DNA of 64,000 bases from Branchipolynoe longqiensis (GCA_030323885.1 CM059199.1:39626590-39690589); one strand, 5' to 3'; counted from the stretch's first letter, positions 43,132 through 53,888 are shown. Numbers and translations are program-made. The notes: generated from the sequence alone by a model not told the origin.

Positions 43132-44992
43132 GCAGGATCCACTGCAGTGCCACCAACTGTGCTACATCACAGCACCACCAAGTGCTATCCACCACAGCAC
43201 CACCAAGCAGGGTCCACCGCAATGGCAACAAGCAGGATCCACCACAGCGCTACCAAGCAGGATCCACCACGATCCACCACAGTGCCACCAAGCAGGATCT
43301 ACTGCAGGGCCACCAAGCAGGATCCACCGAAGGGCCACCAAGTGTTCTGCACCACAGCACCACCAAGTGATATCCACTGCAGCGCCACCAAGCAGGATCC
43401 ACTGCAGAGCCACCAAGCGATATCCACCACAGCACCACCAAGGGGGATCCACCACAGCATCACCAAGCGGGATCCACCATAGCGCCACAAAGTGGTATCC
43501 ACTACAGAGCCACCAAGCGGATCCACCGCAGCACCACCATTCGGGATCCAGGACAATATCAAAAAGCAGTATTCACTAGAGTGCCACCAAGCAGTATCCA
43601 CCACAGTGCCACCAATTGGGATCCACTGTAGAGCGACCAAGCGTATCCACTACAGCACCAGCAAGCAGGATCCACCACAGCGCCACCAAGCAGGATCCAC
43701 CGCAGTGCCATCAAGTTTGCTACACCACAGCACCATCAAGTGCTTTCCACTGCAGCGCCACCATGTGTGGTGTGCTGCAGTGCCACCAAGTGGGATCCAC
43801 TGCAATGCCAGCAAGTAGGATCCACCGCAGTGCCACCAAGTAGGATCCACCACAGAACCACCAAGCGGTTCCACCGCAGCACCATCAATGGGGATCCAGG
43901 ACAGCATCAAAAAGCAGTATCCACCACAGTGCCACCAAGTGGGATCCACCATAGTGCCACAGAGCAGGATCCACCACAGAGCCACCAAGCGGATCCACCG
44001 CAGAACCACCAATCGGGATCCAGGACAGCATCAAAGAGTAGTTCCACCACAGTGCCACCAAGCGGGATCCACTGCAGAGATACCAAGCGGATCCAGTACA
44101 GCCCCACCAAGCAGGATCCAGCACAGCACCAAGAATTGGGATCCACTGCAGCGCCACCAAGCAGGATCCACCGCAGTGCCACCAAGTGTGCTGCACCACT
44201 AAGTGCTTTCCACTAAAGCACCACCATGTGTGTTGTTCTGCAGCACCACCAAGCAGGATCCACCGCAGTGCCCCCAAGCGGGATCCACTGCAGTGCCACC
44301 AAGTGGGATCCACTGCAGCATCACCAAGTGAGATCCACCACAGCGCCATCAAGCGGGATCCACCACAGCACAACCACGCTGGATCCACGCAGCACCACCA
44401 AGCGGGATCTACCATAGCACCACCAAGCGGGATTCACCACAGTGGCACCAAGCAGGATCCACCACAGTGCCACCAAGCTGAATCAACGACAGTGCCACCA
44501 AACATGATCTACTGCTGCACCACCAAGCAGGATCCACCACAGTGCAACCAAACAGCATCACAAAGCAGTATCCACCGCAGTACCACCAACGGGGATCCAC
44601 CACAGTGCCACCAAGTATGCTGCACCACAGCACGAGCAAGTGCTTGCCACTGCATCGCCACCTTGTGGGTTGGGTGCCACCAAGTGGGATGCACTGCAGA
44701 GCCACCAAGCGGGATCCACCATAGCACCACCAAGCTGGATCCACCACAGTGCCACCAGGCAGGATCCACCACAGCACAACCAGGTAGGATCCATCGCAGC
44801 GCCACCAAGCACAGTCCACTGCAGTGCCATCAAGTGGGATCCACCGCAGCACCACCAAGCGGGATCCACTACAGTGCCACACACCAGTATCCACCGCAGT
44901 GCCACTCAGCTGCCCAAGCTGCCACCCAGCTGCCCAAGTGGATCCACCCCAGAGCCACCAAGTCAGATCCACCGCAGTGCCACCAAGCAGGC
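43132..44992 (+). repeat. 25 bp minisatellite with a BamHI site per unit
   Basis: About 74 copies of a 25 bp unit close to GGATCCACCACAG + TGCCACCAAGCA, with scattered variants and small deletions. Because 25 is not a multiple of 3, a frame cycles through all three phases every 75 bp (GSTTVPPSRIHHSATK then QDPPQCHQA); the consensus has no stop in any of the six phases. The resulting 200-300 residue frames are products of the array rather than evolved proteins. Confidence 0.93.
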
Positions 44993-45109
44993 CGCACGAC
45001 GGCGCCACTCACCGCGAGTCACGTATTGTCTCATCTGAGATGCGACCGGCATTCCCCGTCTGTTAGCGGGTGACAACTCTCAGTCGATTCCAACATGACA
45101 CTGGCTTCT
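44993..45109. other. Array edge
   Basis: Unique-looking GC-richer sequence after the array; no gag continuation is seen. Confidence 0.5.
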
Positions 45110-45182
45110 GGTGTGTCAGTATGTCTGTGTGTTTGCGTGTGTGTTTGCGTGTGTGTTTGTGTGTGTTTGTGGAGGGTGGTGG
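45110..45182. repeat. (TG)n-like microsatellite
   Basis: TGTGTGTTTGCGTGTGTGTT-type repeats, imperfect. Confidence 0.85.
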
Positions 45183-46317
45183 AATGGGGGGTATATCCTG
45201 AATGGTCATCGACGAATTAAATTGCTCGCTTAGAACATGTTATTTAGGAGTCCCCTGTACAAATAGAGTTTTGCTGGGAGGGTGGTGGAGAGAGGCCTGG
45301 CGCGGTCAGGGAGTGGGGGGTGGGCTTAAATAAGATGTTCAAGCTGCATAGTCCGATGAAAGGTTAAAATCTTCTAGACCAAAGCATTTATCTAAATTTG
45401 ATCCTGTATGTGCAATTAATGGCCCTCTCTCATGACGACGCATCATGCAAGGGCATGGCCAACGGATAAACTCACTTTCAAACGTTGAGATGTGTCAAAC
45501 TCCGAAAAGGTGAACATCTCAACACCCACAGATTATGCAGATAATACAGGCAATCAAACACCTTATCATCTACTACTGTGTGATAAGATAACTACACCAC
45601 TACATCTAGCCAGCATTGAAAACAAGCCTGAGTACTCAAGCTTATATGATATGGACAGTATAAACACAGCCTCAATAAAAATAAAATAACAATTTTAATT
45701 GTTTTAATTGAAAAAATGCAAATGTACTCAACTAAGACACCATGTGTTTTTGTGACTGTACCGGTATCCAAATGTTGTCTGTTAATAGTTACTTTTTGGT
45801 GTAGGTAGTGAAATATGTGGAGAGTTGGTCAAGTTGAATCGGCACCCGCGGGATGTGTCTTTGTGTGTGGGTGATTGGCAAATTTGGCTTTGTACCATTT
45901 TCTTTTTCATTCATCTGTCCTTCATGTCAGCTTATAAAACAAAATACAAAATATAAAGGCAGTGAATAATAAATACCATTACCAGTCACCGAATGGTTAT
46001 TTCTTGAACGCGGATTCGATTTCTGACAACAAGAAGAGAAAAAGATCGGAAAACGAACTGGCAAATAAATTGTTTCATGGCGAGCGAATTCGCCTGACTT
46101 GGAGCAATATTGACCCCTGGGATGGCTGAGGCGCCCCTCCCCCCCCCCCTCCCCCCCCCCCCACAACCACCCCCACACACAATAAGCGCACTAATGGACG
46201 GTTTGTTGTGGAGCACCAGACGCACCTAGAGTTTACCTACACTGAGTCAACTGCGCGACATCCACAGGCTCTACATCCGAGCACTGACTGATCTACGCTT
46301 CATTCAATGTCACCACC
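45183..46317. other. No gene; T6-end-like word and C-run
   Basis: TAATGGCCCTCTCTCATGAC and GACGCATCATGCAAGG at 45418-45460 resemble the left end of T6 (46521). A piece of repeat R2 is near 45340-45420 on the minus strand. A C-run tract (CCCCCCCCCC) occurs at 46137-46163. No gene. Confidence 0.5.
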
Positions 46318-46375
46318 TCAGGATTGGTTGGTTGTCGGAGGTTTACGCCCTGGCAACATCTAAGGTTGTACCTTA
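46318..46375 (-). mobile_element. SINE-A tail fragment
   Basis: GATTGGTTGGTTGTCGGAGG and TTTACGCCCTGGCAACATCT are the complement of the SINE-A 3' end. Confidence 0.65.
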
Positions 46376-46520
46376 GGACAAGAAAAATACGATTTTTACC
46401 TGCAAGTCGACCTGGTGAGGTGGCCGAATAGAGAGAATGTAGAAGGTCGTAGATAAATCTGAAGTGAGGCATGGTTTTGATTGTGCCCTGGATACTGTAC
46501 ATCCCTCATTGTTCTTCTAA

Positions 46521-47568
46521 TAGCCCTGTCACATTACGACGCATCACGCACAAGTGTACCGACGTAGGTGATTGTTGGCCGCTACATCGGGATACGTTTT
46601 AATGTGTTATGCATTCGTTAAGGATCAGACGGGATGGCCGAATGAGTTAGAGCGTCCATCTCCCGTGTTGGTTGATCATAGAGTCGTGGGTTCGAACCCT
46701 GGTCGAGTCAAACCGATGACTTAAAAATTGATACTTGTCGCTTCCTAGCCTGCCGCTCGCCATTATTAGGATAGGGCAAGGACTGGTTGGCTCAGTGTCA
46801 GGATAATGTGAATGAGTGGGATATCAGGTCATGGTGCTGGTGGCCTGGTCTTCTAGTGGGGCAGCACTATAAAGTCACCATGAGTGCACACTGTCACAAG
46901 TCGGTACCCATCCTGATATGACCTTAGATGTTGCTAGGACGTAAACCAACAAAAAACAAACAAACAAAACAAGTGTTTGTTAGGCGCACGTCGGTATACG
47001 TCACTGTAAGCCGACGTTCGTCGTGATACGACGTCGTTCGTCAAGGGGGGTCGACGTACGTGCATGGGTGTCACGTCAGCCATATGTTATATATACATTA
47101 GGTGTACATTGATATTAGACAAACGTTGTTCACTACATTGCACTACATTGACCTACATTAGTCAGACAGAAAGGCAGCGGAAACATACAGTCCACGTATT
47201 GATGATGTACTGACAATGTATGGATAAAGTATGTCTAACGTACGTCTAACGGACATTTTGTGTTTCTCCACCATGTCTTGATGTATGTAAAGTATGAGGC
47301 ATAGTTCTGGCGATCAAGTTATGTATATAATTTCATGGGCGTTCTTCGAGCGTAAATTTGAGGGTTTTTCGCCAGGAGGCACGTTAGCCACATTAGCCAC
47401 ATTGGTCATAACAAAACCAACAAATTATGTATACACAGTATGTATACATCCAACTTTGCCCCCTCCCCCCCCCACCCGCGCCGAAAAGTTTGACAGATAT
47501 CGACGAAAAAAAGTGAGTTTTCCCGTTGGCCACGTGCTTGCGCGATGCGTTGCAATCTGACTGGGCCA
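46521..47568. mobile_element. TIR element, family T6, interrupted by SINE-A
   Basis: Left TAGCCCTGTCACATTACGAC and GCATCACGCAC; right complement, decayed (GCGCGATGCGTTGCAATCTG then ACTGGGCCA), preceded by TAA and followed by TTA. Without the SINE it is about 700 bp, with words such as GTCGGTATACGTC and GTACGTCTAACG. Non-coding; related in design to T2. Confidence 0.75.
46627..46970 (+). mobile_element. SINE-A, full-length reference copy (head type 1)
   Basis: tRNA-like head: A box TGGCCGAATGAG at 46634 and a perfect B box GGTTCGAACCC at 46689-46699, the RNA polymerase III promoter. Body: AGTCAAACCGATGACTTAAA, GGATAGGGCAAGGACTGG, GTGGGATATCAGGTCATGG, GGGGCAGCACTATAAAGTC. The 3' end is GTTGCTAGGACGTAAACC with an ACAAACAAAC tail. 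About 345 bp. The head looks like a long-variable-arm tRNA (Leu/Ser type), an inference from its layout. Confidence 0.92.
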
Positions 47569-48045
47569 TTAACAAATGAATCAAAAATCGGAACTGAATC
47601 CAGGTCTTGAATCAAATCCTAGTTGGACAAGACCGAGGAAATTACAAGAATATTCCTACAGATCTCATTTGCTGATTCATCTATTGTCCAGGTTGGTTCC
47701 AGGAAGGCGCCACTTAACTGACATTTATTGAGGATGATATATATGAAATCTGCTGTTCTCTATTTGTAAGCCAGTTAACTACCTGTATTTGTTCCGGATC
47801 CTGGCTTTCTGCTCAACGTCTACTAGAAGCAGTTGCCGTTTGGATATCGCAGAAGGGACCGTTATGTGTTTGATATATTTGATGTGAATATTAAATTGGT
47901 ATATGGGAAAAGCATCCGTCCATTCTTTTAATGAGGCCAACCTGCCAGATTTTGTAATGTTGCTTATCTCCATCAAATACATAATTGGGGTCGGGGGGTT
48001 TCCTTACTAGTAGTACTCTTTGTACACATCGCTATTGTCGTGGGG
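47569..48045. other. No gene seen
   Basis: Unassigned DNA; the minus-strand frame at 47779-47982 has no recognisable motif. Confidence 0.5.
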
Positions 48046-48262
48046 GGTGATGAAAATGGGTAGTATTGTGCCTACAGCGGGATTCGAACCCACACCTCTT
48101 TGCATTTCGGTCCAGTCTGCAGACCATTAAATCACCTAGGCTCACTGATGTCACCACACTACTCACGCCCACCTGTCTATGCGGCTCCTTGCCCGAGAGG
48201 TCAGTGTAGACTACTACACTTGTCCCCTTGGAATTGTAAATCTGTTAATGCTTACAATTATA
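48046..48262 (-). mobile_element. SINE-B copy
   Basis: TGATGAAAATGGG, GGGATTCGAACCCACACC (B-box complement), CAGACCATTAAATCACCTAG, CCTTGCCCGAGAGGTCAGTG and the leader complement TTGGAATTGTAAATC. Nearly full length. Confidence 0.88.
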
Positions 48263-48435
48263 ATACTAGGTATTCCAAAGTGGGCGTATACCGTGTCCGC
48301 AGCGCGAAATCCGACATATTTTAACCCTTTTTAAAATACTTCCATTTGCACTAATTCTGCTTCGTTTGAAATAAAAGTTATATGAACTTAAAGCTTGTTA
48401 TTTTGTCTTTTAGGGTATTTGATTTTTGTATTATC

Positions 48436-48629
48436 ATTGTCCATGTTGCCGGAAACATGCATAATTCAAAATACCTGACTACGGGCTTGATATGATCGAT
48501 ACCATAGATACCGTTCGGAGCATGCGTTGCTATGGACCAAGTTAACTTCCGGTAGAGAATGCGAGCACAGTTCAGTTCTTACCTGGCCGCTGTCATATAC
48601 GGAGTGTTGACACTGCAGTGGAATTTTGT
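48436..48629 (+). repeat. Ngaro A1 repeat (left end)
   Basis: 194 bp from ATTGTCCATGTTGCCGG to CAGTGGAATTTTGT, repeated at 54361-54554. It probably carries the promoter and ends 7 bp before the likely gag start codon. Confidence 0.92.
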
Positions 48630-48636
48630 GTTTACA

Positions 48637-49827
48637 ATGCCAAAGGTACACAGAGTTAAGAGTATCGTAGGGCGGTATTCCAAAGCTTTGTTGAGATCAA
48701 TGGAATCGTCAGGATGTGGTTCGGATGACGAGGTACATGCCAATACTCCAGTAACACGTAGGATCTCAAATACAAAATTGAAGATGGCGGATTTGGAATC
48801 CATTTCGCCATTACCGTCGACTTCAAAAGCACCTGGAATTCCAACATTGGAGGATATAGCTGGATTATTGGATTTAAAACTAGCATCGGCGCAGGAGCCG
48901 CTACTGGAACGCATCAGGAGTCTGGAACAGTCAAATCGCGATGGAGGACTGTATATAGATCAGCCAGACGGACCGCATGATTCAAATGATGATGTCACAG
49001 GACAATCGGTTGCAACGGCTCTTCACACTTCAACAAGTTTGGCGGTTCGTCCGGCGAAATCGTGTAATGTTGAGTCCACTATACGCACGACAAAAGGTAA
49101 AGTGTGCCATTCTTATTGTTCTGGTCATGTATGTAAAAGAACTGCATCAGATGCTGATTTAGAATCTGATAGTGATGATTCCGTAATGCGTGATTTGATA
49201 CGGTATGCTGGCCAAAAAGTTAGGCGCTCAAAAACATTTAAATTAGTTCCACACAAGTACGTGATACGTAATGAAAAGAAAGGGAAAGTGCAACAAGGTG
49301 AAGCTACATGGTTCGAATACTAAGCAGCAATACGTAGAATGATCAAACGGGGAGATGTACCAGCAGGATGGGAGCAGCATTTAGATGATCATGTGGATAC
49401 CATTTTGGATATGGCACAGAACTATTCATGGCAGACATGTCTTAAATATAGTGAAAAAATATTCAATATGATTGCCGACAAGCGGTTGCCTAATGGATGG
49501 GACGATCAAGGAAAGATTGTAGAGGTCAGAAGAGATATTTGCGGTCTGGGCAAGAGATTAGAGCACTCTGCACAAACAAGTTCATGGTCAAGTGCAACAG
49601 AATATAAAAAAGGGATGGATGCTAGACCCTGTATTATATGGAACAGAGGTGGTTCTTGCGGTTACACTGGGGATCATGGGGAGGGTGTCAGTGAGTTTGC
49701 CCATATATGCTCTTATTGTGCCTTCAAGCTATGGAAAAAGCATTCACACAAGGAAATGGAGTGTAAGACCAAGCAACATGCTAAGGATGTGGGTAACGAT
49801 GATACTAATCGTACAAAGAATTTTTAG
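48637..49827 (+). pseudogene. Ngaro gag, one in-frame stop
   Basis: Structural protein that would package element RNA. I take the ATG at 48637 (MPKVHRVKSIVGRYSKAL) because it lies just after A1; the frame is also open from 48559 within A1. The first part (to 49323) is Ser/Thr-rich with an acidic stretch (DADLESDSDDSVMRD). One TAA at 49321-49323 interrupts an otherwise continuous frame: WFEY, stop, AAIRRMIKRGDVPAGW. The second part has a conserved Cys/His region: CIIWNRGGSCGY and HICSYCAFKLWKKHSHKEMEC, i.e. CxxC-x9-H-x4-C, as in other Ngaro/DIRS gag proteins. The frame ends with TAG at 49825-49827. Confidence 0.85.
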
Positions 49828-49841
49828 TCAGCAGTTGGCCG

Positions 49842-50783
49842 GTGACTGCAGATACCCTGGATACAGTGCGTGTAGCTGCGGATCCGACGTTGAGCTTCAG
49901 TCCCACCTCTACAGATGGCGCCACCATCAAGTCATCAGAAGCTGCCCCAGTCGGAGTTGGTCAGATACAGGTCGGTGCGGTTGATTTGATGGTGACGTGT
50001 CGGCCTACTAATGTATCGTTATCCTCTCAGAATTCTTGTTCCCCAATCCGTTCTGATCAGTTTTGTAATGTTATTAGTCACACCTTTTCTGGTGTCAAAG
50101 CTGGACGTAAAAAAAGTGTCCTTCAATGTCCCCCGGTAAAAGATACTAAGGTTGTTCGCTCGAAATTGGGAAAAAGGCGGAGTACGCCATCTAGGTTTTT
50201 GTGTACGAACTTTGTGTCCCAAAATATTACGCTAGGTGGTCCCACATGTCGATTTCGGAGTGATATGGTTTCGGGTGGTAAGTTTAATGTTCAGTGTTCG
50301 CCATTGGTGGAACATTCCCATTACAAATGGTTTAATTTATCAAAGCGGTCCGTATGTAATACGTATAAGGATAATAAGAATATGGGAGATTTCGATTTAA
50401 ATAATGTAGGTACGGCGTCACATCAGACACCATTGACAGTGTCTTTGAAACCGGCTGGGTTCGATCAACGCGGTTGTCATGGTGACCAGAAGACAACTGG
50501 CACATCCCCGCGCTCTCAGAATACAATAGTCTCTGTGTCTGATAAACTGAAAAATGGACTGAATATATTGGACAGATTCGGTAAATGCCACTCGGCTGAC
50601 TCGAATATTGATGTAATGGACTGTGTCTCTGTGCATAGATCTGACTGTTGCAGTTATAATAAGCCATATGTTAGCCCGGTCGCTGACGTAGTTCATAGTT
50701 CTTCTGACATTCCGTCTCAATCTTTTCTTTCTACGTTGCCACGTCCTATAATGTTCCTGTTGTACCTGTTCGGACTGGTGTGA
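49842..50783 (+). CDS. Ngaro ORF2 N-terminal region, unknown function
   Basis: About 313 residues in a different frame from gag. No ATG; the frame is open upstream across the gag stop (EFLVSSWPVTADTLDTV readable from about 49812), suggesting -1 frameshift expression or a lost start. Sequence is Ser/Thr-rich with scattered Cys and no motif I know; its place before RT matches the poorly conserved N-terminal extension of pol in DIRS-type elements. It ends with TGA at 50781-50783, but the next frame already reads TSYNVPVVPVRTGVIKVEKG across this point, so a 1-base indel just upstream probably broke one continuous ORF. Confidence 0.6.
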   Translation: MTADTLDTVRVAADPTLSFSPTSTDGATIKSSEAAPVGVGQIQVGAVDLMVTCRPTNVSLSSQNSCSPIRSDQFCNVISHTFSGVKAGRKKSVLQCPPVKDTKVVRSKLGKRRSTPSRFLCTNFVSQNITLGGPTCRFRSDMVSGGKFNVQCSPLVEHSHYKWFNLSKRSVCNTYKDNKNMGDFDLNNVGTASHQTPLTVSLKPAGFDQRGCHGDQKTTGTSPRSQNTIVSVSDKLKNGLNILDRFGKCHSADSNIDVMDCVSVHRSDCCSYNKPYVSPVADVVHSSSDIPSQSFLSTLPRPIMFLLYLFGLV

Positions 50784-51541
50784 TAAAGGTTGAGAAGGGA
50801 TGTCATTCTATTAGTAACTCGGATCTTATAGATCCACCTTGTGTTCCTGGTAACACTGAATATGGTAATGTTGTTCATGCCAGGGGTTACGAGTTGAACC
50901 CACACAACTATCTAGTTACTAATGACGGGAGTGAGATTGGTACATGTCTCCCCACTAAGAAATTAATTACAAAGGTTATTCCTGTTGCCTCTGTTGATTT
51001 CCCCTTACCAGTGGTTTCATCTTTAAAATTAAATGTTGATGATGCAGTTCATGTTGGACAGCAAGTTACAGTTATCGACGATTTAATTGATTCAACTGTT
51101 ATCGATGATGTAAAAAAGCCTTTCTATGATAGATCTCCATTCGAATGTCGGGATATTGTTTTAAGTACATGGCCTCGATTAAATACTATGTGTAATATGA
51201 AGTTCAATTACGCAAACATTTTTAAGGTAGTTAGATCCACAGGACTGCCCAATTATTTATCAGCTAAAATTCCTGTACCATCCGGTTTGATTATTGCTAA
51301 CTGGAAGGCGTTATTGGTAGATTATACAGATAGGGAGATAATACCATTTCTAGAATATGGTTGGCCAGCTAATTTTACGGGTTCGTTTATACCGACTCCA
51401 ACTTTGCTTAACCATGCTCAGTCTAAGGAAGATTTGTTTTGGATTGATAATTATGTAAAGACTGAATTACTCCATGAAGCATTGCTAGGTCCCTTTAGTG
51501 ATCCTCCTTTTTGTCCATGGCGCAGATTAGCCCTATTATGA
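50780..51541 (+). CDS. Ngaro ORF2 middle part, RT N-terminal region
   Basis: The C-terminal half (IPVPSGLIIANWKALLVDY, IPFLEYGWPANF, NHAQSKEDLFWIDNY, KTELLHEALLGPF, DPPFCPW) has the pattern seen directly before the RT fingers in DIRS/Ngaro elements: an FLEYG-like motif, an NH... motif and LLGPF...PPF. The frame ends at 51541, while RT continues in another frame from about 51520, so another 1-base frame break lies near 51515-51530. The N-terminal third has no known motif. Confidence 0.75.
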   Translation: MIKVEKGCHSISNSDLIDPPCVPGNTEYGNVVHARGYELNPHNYLVTNDGSEIGTCLPTKKLITKVIPVASVDFPLPVVSSLKLNVDDAVHVGQQVTVIDDLIDSTVIDDVKKPFYDRSPFECRDIVLSTWPRLNTMCNMKFNYANIFKVVRSTGLPNYLSAKIPVPSGLIIANWKALLVDYTDREIIPFLEYGWPANFTGSFIPTPTLLNHAQSKEDLFWIDNYVKTELLHEALLGPFSDPPFCPWRRLALL

Positions 51542-52869
51542 CCCGCCCCAAGAAATCTACTGATGAACGGAGAATAATTGTGGATCTTAGTTACCCAAAA
51601 AAGGGGCGTAGTGTAAATTCTGGAATTAATAAGGGTTTTTATCAGGGTGAACCGTATAAATATAATTTGCCGACGATTATGTCATTGGCTAAGGAGGTCA
51701 CAAAAGTTGGAAAAAATTGTTTTATGTGGTCCATTGACCTCGCAAGGGCGTACAGACAATTGAGGACCTGCCCCTTAAGTGTGCCTTTGTTTGGAATTAA
51801 AGTACAGGATAGCTACTATTTTGATATTGCTTTGCCTTTTGGATGTAGAACATCCAGTATGGCCTGCGCTCGTACGACCGCTGCAGTAGTGTATCTAATG
51901 AAAAAAATGGGATTTTTTACTTTATGTTTTTTGGACGATTTTATTGGGGTAGAAAGTTCTTTAAGTAAGGCACAAAAGGCATATGATTACATCATTAAAT
52001 TGACTACATGTTTAGGCCTTAGATTGTCGACTAAAAAATGTGTTCCTCCTACTCAAAAGTTGATTTGGTTAGGTTATGAGATAGATTCAATAAATTTGTA
52101 TGTGCGTATCCCTGACGAGAAATTATTAGACATTTTGTTGGAATGTAAAAAATGGAGGGTGGGTGCGTCTGTTACTCGGAAAAATGTGCAGAGATTAATC
52201 GGGCGTTTACAATTTATTTCTAAGTGTGTAATGTCTGCACGTGTCTTTATGAACAGAATTTTGGATTTTCTTCGGGGTACACCATTTATAGGAAAGGTCA
52301 GGGTTACAGTTGATTTGGTAAGGGATATATGTTGGTTTTTACGTTTTTCAGAAGGTCAGAACAGGCTGGTTTTGTTGCAGCACTTACCTGACAAAAAGTG
52401 GATCATTGAGTGCGATTCTTCATTAATTGGTGGAGGTGCATTCAGTCAAACACATTTTTATTCTAAATTGTATTCCTCACAATTTTTGTCACAAGGTTTC
52501 CACATAGCTCAATTGGAGGCCATTAATTTAGTAGTAGCATTGAAAAATCTTTCGCCTCCTGATCCACATAATTATCAAATTATCATTAATACTGATAATG
52601 CTGCTTCCCAACAGGTGCTGTCTACTGGTGCTGGGAAGGATCCTGTCTTGTGCGCCTGTGCCCGCGAGATTTGGAGGTTCGCGGCCACCTATACTTGTGT
52701 GGTACAGGTAGTTCACAAGTCGGGAAAAGACCTGGTGCTAGCAGATGCCTTAAGTAGGTTGTTTTTTGATAATAAGTTTAGATTAATTGCTGACGAATTG
52801 TGTCAAACTAAATTGTTGACTAAAATACATGTTTCTTTTGACGAGCAGGTGTTAGATGTGTCTTTATAA
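51511..52869 (+). CDS. Ngaro reverse transcriptase - RNase H
   Basis: Copies element RNA into DNA and removes the RNA strand. Residues count from codon 51511 (the first ATG is at 51517). RT: RRIIVDLSYP (20-29), motif A SIDLARAY with Asp76, motif B LPFGCRTSS (108-116), motif C FLDDFIG with Asp142/Asp143, and LSTKKC, WLGYEID (187-193). RNase H: ECDSSLIGGG with Asp302, LEAINL with Glu336, NTDNAASQQVL with Asp362, and HKSGKDLVLADALSR with Asp412, so all four acidic positions are present. No stop inside the 452 residues; this is the best-kept part. The frame ends 3 bp before the recombinase frame opens. A connected pol protein is expected in the intact family. Confidence 0.92.
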   Translation: MSMAQISPIMTRPKKSTDERRIIVDLSYPKKGRSVNSGINKGFYQGEPYKYNLPTIMSLAKEVTKVGKNCFMWSIDLARAYRQLRTCPLSVPLFGIKVQDSYYFDIALPFGCRTSSMACARTTAAVVYLMKKMGFFTLCFLDDFIGVESSLSKAQKAYDYIIKLTTCLGLRLSTKKCVPPTQKLIWLGYEIDSINLYVRIPDEKLLDILLECKKWRVGASVTRKNVQRLIGRLQFISKCVMSARVFMNRILDFLRGTPFIGKVRVTVDLVRDICWFLRFSEGQNRLVLLQHLPDKKWIIECDSSLIGGGAFSQTHFYSKLYSSQFLSQGFHIAQLEAINLVVALKNLSPPDPHNYQIIINTDNAASQQVLSTGAGKDPVLCACAREIWRFAATYTCVVQVVHKSGKDLVLADALSRLFFDNKFRLIADELCQTKLLTKIHVSFDEQVLDVSL

Positions 52870-52872
52870 CTG

Positions 52873-53842
52873 ATGTCTGCAGGTTGATAATTTTCTTTTT
52901 TGGCTTTATCAACTTGCAGAGTGTAGGCGGGCATTAGTACATAGGATAAGTGTGTACTTCTCGGCAGGACTAGCGGAGGGGACTTGGAGAAATAAAAGGG
53001 TACAATTTAGGGAGTATCTAATGTTTTGCAATAATATTGGAGACAGTCCTAAGAAACCCAAACTGAAGACGGTAATGTTATATGCTTTGTATTTAAATGA
53101 TAGATTAAAGTCGGAAGGTGCAGTAAAAAATTATATGAGCGGAGCAAGGACTTGGATAAGGTTAATGAGAGGAAGCACAGACTCTTTCGACTGTTACGCT
53201 ATGACATTAATTAAAGCTGGAATATGTAAATTAAAAAATAATACTGTAAATAGAGCGTATCCATTGAAGATTAAGCATATTAAAATGATGATCAAAAAAT
53301 TTAAGAAAATTAAAGATGATGGACTTGTGTTGACTGTTGCATTACTAATAGGTTATCTTTGTTTATTAAGACAATCTAATTTATTTTATTCCGAGGCATC
53401 CGGAGATGGCGGTCATATGCTGCTCAGAAAGGACATCACGGCACACGCAACACACCTAACTATAACAGTTAGGAGCACTAAAACTACTCATAGACCAGAG
53501 GATGTAAACAGCATTGAAATTCCTACTGGGACAAGTCGAGACTACTGCCCAGTACGTAATTGGTCCAAGTACATTCGCTTGACACCTGCACATGAGGAGG
53601 CCCCACCCTTCATGATGACAAACGGCGAGCCACTGACGGCCGTAGCGTTCACCAAATGCATGCAATTAGCATTGAAGGCAAGCAGACGTCCCTGGTGGCC
53701 ATTGGTGACGGGTCACAGTCTACGACGAGGGGGAGCCCAGGAGTATGCACGACTTGGCATGCCCATTGATTGCATAAAGACACTTGGGGGCTGGAAATCC
53801 AATATTGTGTTTAATTATGTAAATAAACATGAGTGTATGTAG
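52873..53842 (+). CDS. Ngaro tyrosine recombinase
   Basis: Catalyses integration of the circular DNA intermediate. The open frame runs from just after a TGA near 52870 and has no early ATG; the first clear domain residues follow VHRISVYFSAGLAEGTW, so it is probably expressed from an upstream start or by frameshift. Counting from the GTG at 52952: N-terminal core-binding helices (1-100), then catalytic Arg140 in LLRQSN, beta-hairpin Lys177 in RSTKTT, His255 and Arg258 in GHSLRRGGAQ, Trp281 in LGGWKS, and nucleophile Tyr289 in FNYV. All expected residues are present. B1 starts about 30 bp after its stop. Confidence 0.9.
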
Positions 53843-53888
53843 GATCATCATCCCTCCTGTTCCAAATTTGGCTGAGAGATGATGATCC
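53842..53888 (+). terminator. Hairpin just after the recombinase ORF
   Basis: GGATCATCATC (53842-53852) and GATGATGATCC (53878-53888) form a perfect 11 bp stem with a 25 base loop, beginning at the last base of the stop codon. The right arm belongs to B1; the left arm does not recur before B2. Function unknown; it could be transcript-end or recombination-related. Confidence 0.5.

Noticed and set aside
43128..45073. Family of 80-295 residue His/Pro/Ser/Gln-rich and Trp/Cys-rich proteins
   Set aside because: Six-phase translations of the 25 bp minisatellite; no start context, domain or splice evidence.
46627..46705. Functional tRNA gene; also considered for the heads at 60498, 61440, 57838 and 30660
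   Set aside because: Each is followed by the same family-specific body and tail, is repeated in diverged form, and lacks a proper acceptor stem: SINE heads.
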